DNA of 5,167 nucleotides from Actinomycetota bacterium (GTDB lineage Bacteria; Actinomycetota; Acidimicrobiia; Acidimicrobiales; SZUA-35). The position numbers and the translations under genes are program-made. The notes under the pieces are model-generated. The model was not told the DNA's origin. It did no database searches and was given only the letters and a program-made list of their open reading frames with translations. The DNA lies in NCBI GenBank assembly GCA_027730885.1, contig JAQCHM010000258.1:1-5167 (forward strand), read 5' to 3'. Shown one piece after another: positions 1 to 4,521 of this stretch; the stretch's first letter is position 1, and each line of letters starts with the position of its first letter.

Positions 1-76
1 GGCCGCCAATGGACCGAGAAGCTTTGACCTGTGCCGCGCCCCATCGCCGAGGTGGGAGCGGCCGGCGATCCTCGTG

Positions 77-90
77 GGTGAAACTTCACC
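77..90. promoter_or_regulatory. 14-bp palindrome, possible operator
   Basis: GGTGAA and TTCACC form perfect 6-bp arms around a 2-nt spacer (AC). The site lies about 40 bp upstream of the proposed -35 box of the 200-511 gene, just before the GC content drops. The short symmetric form resembles a binding site for a dimeric helix-turn-helix regulator. The core TGAA...TTCA is shared with the second inverted repeat at 129-145. No regulator gene is visible in the window, so the function is inferred. Confidence 0.35.
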
Positions 91-128
91 GCGCGTTTCG
101 TCGACTCCAAGATTGATGTATCAGAAGT

Positions 129-145
129 TTTGAAGAGTTTTCAAA
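129..145. repeat. Inverted repeat TTTGAA-N5-TTCAAA over the -35 box
   Basis: Arms TTTGAA (129-134) and TTCAAA (140-145) are perfect inverted copies separated by 5 nt (GAGTT). The left arm overlaps the proposed -35 hexamer at 130-135, a position where a bound repressor would block RNA polymerase. It could also be a chance product of AT-rich sequence, since both arms are low in complexity. Confidence 0.35.
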
Positions 146-158
146 TGCATGTGATAAA
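130..158 (+). promoter_or_regulatory. Putative sigma70-type promoter of the 200-511 gene
   Basis: TTGAAG at 130-135 matches 4 of 6 bases of the TTGACA consensus. After a 17-nt spacer, GATAAA at 153-158 matches 4 of 6 of TATAAT and is preceded by an extended -10 element (TGT, 150-152). Transcription would start near 165 and leave a leader of about 35 nt ending in a strong ribosome binding site. The AT-rich setting (34% GC) makes chance matches easier, so this is a good candidate rather than a certainty. Confidence 0.5.
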
Positions 159-184
159 AAATGGTGGGAAAAAGAAGCACTCAA

Positions 185-190
185 AAGGAG
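185..190 (+). promoter_or_regulatory. Ribosome binding site AAGGAG for the 200-511 gene
   Basis: AAGGAG ends 9 nt before the ATG at 200. It decides the start: an in-frame ATG at 161 has no Shine-Dalgarno site and overlaps the expected transcription start region. It is by far the best ribosome binding site in the window; the GC-rich operon genes have weak ones or none. Confidence 0.8.
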
Positions 191-199
191 ATATTGATC

Positions 200-511
200 A
201 TGAAATACACCGCTACAACTATTTGGGAGGGAACTCCCGAGGCTCTGCTTTTGCTGATTGAGGCCTCAAAAGAAGCAGCACCTATCCATGAAAGCTTCGG
301 AGCGAAGAATCCTCGGATTCTTCAGGCTCAACTTGGTGGGCAGTCAGACCGTTTGCATTATGCCGTTGATTTCGATTCGGTAGAAGACTTCGGCAAGTTC
401 GCGGACAAACTGGAATCATCTGGATGGATGGCCGAGACCAGAAAGTATGTGGCCGCCGCCTACCCCAACCTCAAAATGATTTCGACGGTCTTGTTCGCCA
501 ATCTCATGTAG
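200..511 (+). CDS. Small conserved-looking hypothetical protein, predicted ferredoxin-like (dimeric alpha-beta barrel) fold
   Basis: This gene encodes a 103-aa soluble protein with no signal peptide or membrane segment. I do not recognise a named family with confidence. Reading the sequence for secondary structure gives strand (residues 2-11), helix (12-35), strand (39-47), strand (51-60), helix (61-90), strand (92-103). This beta-alpha-beta-beta-alpha-beta order is that of the dimeric alpha-beta barrel or ferredoxin-like fold, used by NIPSNAP-type and monooxygenase-like small proteins. No catalytic residue set can be assigned. The start at 200 is chosen for its AAGGAG site 9 nt upstream; a start at 161 would add 13 Lys/Arg/Ser-rich residues without a ribosome site. 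GC content is 50%, against about 70% in the next gene, and codons such as AAA, ACT, CTT and TTT are common. This points to recent transfer from a lower-GC donor. It has its own promoter-like region, so it is probably transcribed alone. Confidence 0.8.
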   Translation: MKYTATTIWEGTPEALLLLIEASKEAAPIHESFGAKNPRILQAQLGGQSDRLHYAVDFDSVEDFGKFADKLESSGWMAETRKYVAAAYPNLKMISTVLFANLM

Positions 512-528
512 TTTCAGTGCAACACCCC

Positions 529-545
529 CGATGGCATCACCATCG
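529..545 (+). other. Perfect 6-bp stem-loop between the low-GC gene and the exporter operon
   Basis: CGATGG (529-534) pairs with CCATCG (540-545) around a 5-nt loop (CATCA). It begins 18 nt after the stop codon of the 200-511 gene. No T-run follows, so it is not a standard intrinsic terminator. Its 3' arm reaches the first base of the GTG (545-547) that could start the next gene, so it could act on translation of that gene instead. It may also be a chance pairing. Confidence 0.35.
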
Positions 546-1030
546 TGACCGAGGTGTGCGCATTGCCGGTCGAGCCGGCGGCCGTGCCCGTTCCTCGACC
601 TCAGCTCGCCCAGCTTCCTCCGCCGGCGCCCGACCCCATTGCCGAGCGGGCGGTGCTCCGGCCGGCACCTGTGCCGCCGATTCTGGTGGTGGAGTCGCCA
701 CCCGTCGCAACGCAGTCACCGCTGCCGGCCCAACGATCCTCGACAGCACCGGCACCGGCACCGGCCGAACCGGCACCGGCCTCGATCTTCGTACCCGCCG
801 CGGCCCCAAGCCGAGAGCAGAACGAGGACCTCTTCACCGTTGCCCGACGTGTCCAACTGACCGCACCCATTCGGGCTAGGCGCTCGGCCGGTCGCCGGGT
901 TTCCCGCCCACGGTCCGTTGTCATTGGCGTCGCCTGTCTGGTCATCGGCCTGGCGGCTGGGTTCGCGGTGGGCACGCGCGTCGGTGCCGATGATCTTTCC
1001 GGCGGAGCACCCACCAACGCGTCCGAGTGA
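545..1030 (+). CDS. Pro/Ala-rich single-pass membrane protein, function unknown
   Basis: I do not recognise this 161-aa protein. Residues 8-90 are dominated by Pro, Ala and Val with short APAP-type repeats and should be disordered. Residues 90-108 form a more ordinary, partly charged stretch. Residues 110-123 are rich in Arg (RARRSAGRR and following), and 124-144 form one hydrophobic helix, leaving a short acidic/polar tail of about 17 residues. The positive charges before the helix predict a cytoplasmic N-terminus and an outside C-terminus. GC content near 70% and the GC-rich third codon positions fit the downstream genes, not the upstream one. The start is uncertain: GTG 545 has no Shine-Dalgarno site and touches the hairpin, while TTG 563 has GAGG at 551-554 with 8-nt spacing and would give 155 aa. 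It ends 7 nt before the ATPase gene, so it is probably the first gene of that operon. It could also be the 3' remnant of a longer gene, since the frame is open back to 512. Confidence 0.6.
   Translation: MTEVCALPVEPAAVPVPRPQLAQLPPPAPDPIAERAVLRPAPVPPILVVESPPVATQSPLPAQRSSTAPAPAPAEPAPASIFVPAAAPSREQNEDLFTVARRVQLTAPIRARRSAGRRVSRPRSVVIGVACLVIGLAAGFAVGTRVGADDLSGGAPTNASE
746..781 (+). repeat. GCACCG hexamer microsatellite inside the Pro/Ala-rich gene
   Basis: Three consecutive GCACCG units (746-763) are followed by GCCGAACCG and one further GCACCG (773-778), encoding alternating Ala-Pro. The unit is a multiple of three, so gain or loss of copies changes the length of the disordered region without breaking the frame. 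Confidence 0.7.
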
Positions 1031-1037
1031 CGAACTC

Positions 1038-1991
1038 GTGGTCCCACCGGCAATAGTCGTCGAAGACCTCCGCAAGAGTTATGGCCGGGCCGATGTGCTG
1101 CGCGGCGTCGATCTTCGGGTGGAGCAGGGGGAGATCGTCGCCTTCCTCGGTCCGAACGGTGCAGGAAAGACGACGACCATCGAAATCCTCGAAGGCTTCC
1201 GTGCGGCATCGTCCGGTCGCGTCGAGGTGCTGGGAACCAATCCGTACAAGGCGCCCAGGGCGTGGCGCGAAGACATCGGCATCGTGCTTCAATCGTCGCG
1301 TCCGCCCCGAACGTTGACTGTCCGCGAATTGCTGGACATGCACGGCTCCTACTATCGGTCGCCGCGCTCCACTGCGGATGTGCTCGCATCGATTGGCCTC
1401 GTCGAGGAGGCCGGTCAACGCATCGGCCGCCTGTCCGGTGGACAGCAGAGGCGGGTCGATCTCGAACTGGCCCTGATCGGCGATCCGCGGCTGGTTTTTC
1501 TCGACGAGCCGACGACAGGCTTCGATCCAACCGCTCGACGCGAGGCGTGGGGCATGATCGCCGGCCTCCGTGACCATGGGTGCACGGTGTTCCTCACCAC
1601 GCACTACCTCGACGAGGCACAGTACCTCGCCGACAACATCGCGGTGATCTCGAGTGGGCGGATCATTGCCCGAGGAACGACGGACGAGCTGGCAGTTCAG
1701 ATCCAGGTCGGGACCACGGTTTCCTGGCTCGCCGAACCGGAGGTCGTGACCGGTGAATTGAGGGCCCTCCTCGCTCAGGCAGGCGCCGAGGTCGGTTTCT
1801 CTGCCCGGCGAGTGGATGTCCACGTCGGTGACCAGGAATCGGTGGCTCGGGTCCTGCACGAGCTGACCGGCGCAGCCCTCGTCGGTGGATGGTCCTTGTC
1901 GGACCTGCGGGTGCATCGGCCGACCTTGGAGGAAACGTATCTGGCCCTCATCGAAGCCGACACCGACACCGTCAACGGGGTCACCCGATGA
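1038..1991 (+). CDS. ABC exporter ATP-binding protein, DrrA/CcmA-like
   Basis: This is the cytoplasmic ATPase subunit that powers an ABC-2 type exporter. The 317-aa protein carries all the expected motifs. The Walker A GPNGAGKT is at residues 39-45 with its preceding Gly38; the Q-loop Gln85 is in GIVLQ; the signature LSGGQ is at 132-136; Walker B LVFLDEP at 152-158 contains catalytic Glu157; the D-loop follows at Gly161-Asp163; the H-loop is His189 in LTTHYLDEA. After about residue 215 a C-terminal extension of some 100 residues resembles the accessory domain of DrrA-type ATPases (DUF4162-like) and ends in a PTLEETYLAL-type motif typical of this group. The GTG at 1038 is chosen because homology begins at once (AIVVEDLRKSYG). 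The upstream in-frame ATGs at 918 and 990 would add 40 or 16 unlikely residues overlapping the previous gene. Only a weak GAG (1025-1027) serves as ribosome site, so translation may be coupled to the upstream gene. The stop overlaps the permease ATG. The substrate cannot be told from sequence; drug, lipid or glycoconjugate export are all possible. Confidence 0.93.
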   Translation: MVPPAIVVEDLRKSYGRADVLRGVDLRVEQGEIVAFLGPNGAGKTTTIEILEGFRAASSGRVEVLGTNPYKAPRAWREDIGIVLQSSRPPRTLTVRELLDMHGSYYRSPRSTADVLASIGLVEEAGQRIGRLSGGQQRRVDLELALIGDPRLVFLDEPTTGFDPTARREAWGMIAGLRDHGCTVFLTTHYLDEAQYLADNIAVISSGRIIARGTTDELAVQIQVGTTVSWLAEPEVVTGELRALLAQAGAEVGFSARRVDVHVGDQESVARVLHELTGAALVGGWSLSDLRVHRPTLEETYLALIEADTDTVNGVTR

Positions 1992-2764
1992 TGCGGATGG
2001 TCACCCAACTGCGGTCGCAAGTCGGATACGACCTGCTCGCCTTTCGGCGAAATCCGGCCGCGACCTTCTTCACCGTTGTGTTGCCGCTGATCTTCCTCCT
2101 CCTGTTCACGTCCATCTTCGGCAACGAGGTACTCGAGGGGCGCGAGGGTCTGAGGGCCGCGACCTTCTGCGTTCCCGGCATCCTCGCGCTTGCAATCGTC
2201 TCGGCGACGACGGTCAATCTCGCCATGACGACCGTGACCCGACGCGAAGACGGTGCGCTCAAGCGGGTTCGGGGTACACCGTTGCCGCCTTGGATCTTCG
2301 TGTTCGCGCTGGCGACGGCGTCGTTGGTCATCACCGCGGTCATGACGGCCACGATGATCGCCATCGGCCGAGTGCTGTTCGACGTGACCCTCCCCCTGGC
2401 CGGAGTGCCCGGTCTGCTCATCACCGTGCTGGTCGCCGCGGTCGCGTTCTCTGCGATGGGCTTGGCGCTGTCGGTGATCATCCCGAGTGTCGAGGCCGCG
2501 CCTGCCATCACCAATGCAGTCGTCCTCCCGGTGTACTTCGTGAGCGACGTGTTCATCGTCACCGACTCGACGCCCCGACTACTGAGGGTTGCCGGCGACG
2601 TTTTCCCCGTGCGCTACCTCACCCAGGCATTGGTCCGGTCCTTCGACCCGACGACGGCAGGGTCGCCGCTGCCGTGGGATCACTGGGGCGTTATCGTCGG
2701 GTGGGGCGTGCTCGGGGTCGTCGTTGTCGCTCGTCGCTTCCGCTGGAGTCCATGGGGTTCATGA
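1988..2764 (+). CDS. ABC-2 type exporter permease, DrrB-like
   Basis: This 258-aa integral membrane protein is the transmembrane partner of the preceding ATPase. The cytoplasmic N-terminus carries an amphipathic segment with the RRNPAATFF element usual in ABC-2 permeases. Six hydrophobic helices can be placed at about residues 25-44, 60-82, 102-127, 140-165, 174-191 and 233-248. The loop after helix 2 holds RREDGALKRVRGTPL (85-99), a conserved ABC-2 family feature thought to contact the ATPase; the stretch before the last helix has the FPVRYLTQAL motif (206-215). The ATG at 1988 overlaps the ATPase TGA in an ATGA arrangement, indicating translational coupling and fixed stoichiometry; ATG 1991 is an equally possible start. 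The length is normal for the family. The last codons and the stop lie in the first copy of a 14-bp tandem repeat, so the C-terminal GS may come from that repeat rather than from the ancestral gene. Confidence 0.92.
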   Translation: MMRMVTQLRSQVGYDLLAFRRNPAATFFTVVLPLIFLLLFTSIFGNEVLEGREGLRAATFCVPGILALAIVSATTVNLAMTTVTRREDGALKRVRGTPLPPWIFVFALATASLVITAVMTATMIAIGRVLFDVTLPLAGVPGLLITVLVAAVAFSAMGLALSVIIPSVEAAPAITNAVVLPVYFVSDVFIVTDSTPRLLRVAGDVFPVRYLTQALVRSFDPTTAGSPLPWDHWGVIVGWGVLGVVVVARRFRWSPWGS

Positions 2765-2796
2765 GACAGGGTTCATGAGACGGGCTTCAAGAGACA
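2755..2796. repeat. Three tandem copies of a 14-bp unit spanning the permease stop codon
   Basis: Copies lie at 2755-2768 (GGGTTCATGAGACA), 2769-2782 (last base G) and 2783-2796 (GGCTTCAAGAGACA, two differences from copy 1). The array starts inside the permease gene, contains its TGA (2762-2764) in copy 1 and fills most of the gap before the convergent glnS end at 2825. The third, diverged copy suggests the array is not brand new. The rest of the gap (2797-2824) has no convincing intrinsic terminator. Confidence 0.8.
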
Positions 2797-2824
2797 GGTC
2801 GATCGCGTCTAGCTCCGTTTCGGC

Positions 2825-4501
2825 TCAGGCCTTGCGCTTCTGGATGTTGGCCCACTCGTCTCGGAGCCCGACCGTGCGGTGGAACACCGTGGGTTCGTCG
2901 AGGTCGGCCGCGAAGTATCCGAGTCGCTCGAACTGGACGACCTGCCCCGGTTCGAGTCGGTCGCCGAGCGCCGGTTCGAGTTTGGCCGCCAAGGTCTGCC
3001 GGGACGCGGGATTGAGGCTCGACAGTTCGTCGGTCCCATCGGAGCCGGGGGGGGGATCGGTGAACAGGCGCTCGTAGAGGTGCACGGTCGCATCGACTGC
3101 ATGGGCAGCCGACACCCAGTGGATGGTCGCTTTGACCTTGCGACCGTCGGGCGCCTGGCCCCCGAGGGTCTCTGGGTCGTAGACGCACCACACCTCGGTC
3201 ACGTTGCCGTCGTCATCGAGCACGACGTCGGTCGCGGTGATGAAGAAGCCGGCACGAAGCCGAACCTCTCTGCCCGGCGACAGCCGGTAGTACTTCGGGG
3301 CCGGCTCGAGCATGAAGTCGTCCCGTTCGATCCAGAGTTCGCCGGTGAACGGGATCGAACGCGTGCCGGTCGCGGGGTCCTCGGGGTTGTTCTGGGCCTC
3401 GACCATGACCACCTGACCGTCGGGCCAGTTGGTGATGACCACCCGAAGGGGGTCGATGACCGCCATGCGCCGCAAAGCGGTCGTGTTCAGCTCGGCGCGT
3501 ACGAAGGACTCGAGGAGCTCGATCTCGACCGTGCTGTTGGTCTTGGCGACACCGACCCGATTCATGAACGCGCGGATCGCTGCAGCCGGATAACCGCGTC
3601 GACGCATGCCACGAAGAGTCGGCATACGAGGGTCGTCCCATCCATCGACGATACGTTCGGTCACGAGTGCCTTGAGCTTGCGTTTCGAGGTGACCGTGTG
3701 GGTGAGGTTCAGGCGCGCGAACTCGATCTGCTCGGGCTTGTGACTGGGCAACGTGAGCTGCTCGAGGCACCAGTCGTACAGTGCTCGATGGTCGGCGAAC
3801 TCGAGAGTGCAGATCGAGTGGGTGATGCCCTCGATCGCGTCCGACTGACCGTGGGCCCAATCGTAGGTGGGGTAGATGATCCACGTGTCGCCGGTCCGTA
3901 CGTGAGGCACTCGTCGGATGCGGTACAGCACCGGGTCGCGGAGCTGCATGTTGTCGGCTTGCATGTCGATCTTGGCCCGCAGCACTTTGGCGCTGTCGGG
4001 GAACCCGCCGTCGCGCATTTGTCGGAACAACCCGAGGTTCTCCTCGGGGGTCCGCGTCCGATGTGGACTCTCCACCCCCGGCTTGCCGAATCCGCCTCGC
4101 TGGGCCGAAATGGTCTCGGCGTCCTGATCGTCCACGTAAGCCCGGCCGGCCACGATGAGCTGCTCGGCCCATTCGTACAACTGGGAGAAGTAGTCGGAGG
4201 CGTAACGGGGTTCGCCTTCCGGTGTGAAACCCAGCCAGCCGACGTCTTCGATGATGGCGTCGACGTACTCGATGTCCTCGGTTTCGGGGTTGGTGTCGTC
4301 GAAGCGGAGGTAGCAGCGACCGCCGAACTGTTCCGCGAGCCCGAAGTTGAGGCAGATCGACTTGGCGTGACCGATGTGGAGGTAGCCGTTTGGCTCGGGT
4401 GGGAAGCGAGTGTGCACGCGGCCGCCGAAGGCGCTGGTGGCCTGATCGGCCTGGACCCGCTCTCGTATGAAATCGGCCGGTGTCGTGTCGAGAGAAGCCA
4501 C
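2825..4501 (-). CDS. glnS: Glutaminyl-tRNA synthetase (GlnRS)
   Basis: The enzyme charges tRNA-Gln with glutamine, using ATP, in the cytoplasm. The protein is 558 aa, close to the 554 of E. coli GlnRS. It has a class I catalytic domain with PPEPNGYLHIGHAKS around residues 34-48 (HIGH at 42-45), RFDDTNPETE at 66-75, the YDWAHGQSDAIEGITHS region at 213-229, and the second class I signature as VTSKRKL at 270-276, where E. coli has VMSKRKL. The GWDDPRMPTLRGMRRRGY stretch follows. The C-terminal part (from about 345) matches the two-beta-barrel anticodon-binding domain and ends with a GLRDEWANIQ motif near the C-terminus, so it is complete. The start is a GTG at 4501; a TAG three codons upstream excludes any much longer form. 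No good Shine-Dalgarno site is seen. The gene begins 20 nt after the DUF4214 gene, so co-transcription is likely. An uninterrupted run of nine C on the coding strand (3055-3047) lies in the DPPPG segment without breaking the frame. Confidence 0.97.
   Translation of the reverse strand: MASLDTTPADFIRERVQADQATSAFGGRVHTRFPPEPNGYLHIGHAKSICLNFGLAEQFGGRCYLRFDDTNPETEDIEYVDAIIEDVGWLGFTPEGEPRYASDYFSQLYEWAEQLIVAGRAYVDDQDAETISAQRGGFGKPGVESPHRTRTPEENLGLFRQMRDGGFPDSAKVLRAKIDMQADNMQLRDPVLYRIRRVPHVRTGDTWIIYPTYDWAHGQSDAIEGITHSICTLEFADHRALYDWCLEQLTLPSHKPEQIEFARLNLTHTVTSKRKLKALVTERIVDGWDDPRMPTLRGMRRRGYPAAAIRAFMNRVGVAKTNSTVEIELLESFVRAELNTTALRRMAVIDPLRVVITNWPDGQVVMVEAQNNPEDPATGTRSIPFTGELWIERDDFMLEPAPKYYRLSPGREVRLRAGFFITATDVVLDDDGNVTEVWCVYDPETLGGQAPDGRKVKATIHWVSAAHAVDATVHLYERLFTDPPPGSDGTDELSSLNPASRQTLAAKLEPALGDRLEPGQVVQFERLGYFAADLDEPTVFHRTVGLRDEWANIQKRKA
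3047..3055. repeat. Nine-base G/C homopolymer inside glnS
   Basis: Nine consecutive G on the plus strand (nine C in the glnS message) encode part of Asp-Pro-Pro-Pro-Gly in a variable loop of the anticodon-binding domain. The frame is correct on both sides. The run is a potential slippage or base-calling hotspot. Confidence 0.8.
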
Positions 4502-4521
4502 GACCAGAGGCTATGCCACCA

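Larger units (their letters stand above)
1..160. other. Gene-free left edge and upstream region of the low-GC gene
   Basis: No gene can be supported here. The first 100 bases are 68% GC, like the bulk of the window; bases 101-200 fall to 34% GC. On the plus strand, the frame starting at base 2 is open until a TGA at 134-136, and the frame starting at base 3 until a TGA near 114. Neither gives a recognisable protein, though either could be the tail of a gene from outside the window. On the minus strand a short open frame with an ATG at 44-42 runs off the left edge; it could be the start of a divergent gene, but too little is visible. The stretch does contain a 14-bp palindrome and a promoter-like region, listed separately. 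Confidence 0.5.
105..511. other. Low-GC island, probable horizontally acquired segment
   Basis: Counted directly, GC is 68% in bases 1-100, 34% in 101-200 and 50% in 201-510; bases 541-600 are 72%. The island holds one gene plus its promoter, ribosome site and inverted repeats. The left edge is sharp, near 100-110. The right edge lies somewhere between about 430 and 530, because the last third of the gene is already richer in GC. No transposase, integrase, target-site duplication or integron attC-like site was seen at the edges. Confidence 0.5.

Noticed and set aside
161..199. ATG at 161 as start of the small low-GC gene
   Set aside because: It has no Shine-Dalgarno site and lies immediately after the -10-like box, before the expected transcript start; ATG 200 has AAGGAG at ideal distance.
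500..545. Integron gene cassette with an attC site after the low-GC gene
   Set aside because: No GTTRRRY-type core site or long imperfect inverted repeat is seen at either edge; the 6-bp hairpin is far too short.
424..879. A 151-codon plus-strand open frame bridging the low-GC gene and the Pro/Ala-rich gene
   Set aside because: It is Arg-rich, overlaps two better-supported frames and has no ribosome site. The alternative frame at 545-1030 has a clear membrane helix and operon spacing.
918..1037. ATG 918 or ATG 990 as start of the ABC ATPase
   Set aside because: Both would overlap the upstream gene in another frame and add residues unlike any ABC N-terminus; similarity begins just after GTG 1038.
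601..1530. A 309-codon minus-strand open frame across the Pro/Ala-rich gene and ABC ATPase
   Set aside because: It is rich in Arg, Ser and Gly without domain structure and lies opposite the ABC ATPase motifs; a GC-rich shadow frame.
942..1916. A 324-codon minus-strand open frame opposite the ABC ATPase
   Set aside because: The plus strand carries every ABC motif in this interval; the antisense translation has none.
2797..2824. Intrinsic terminator between the convergent permease and glnS genes
   Set aside because: Only 3- to 4-bp stems (for example CCG-TTT-CGG at 2815-2823) can be drawn, without a T-run in the right place.
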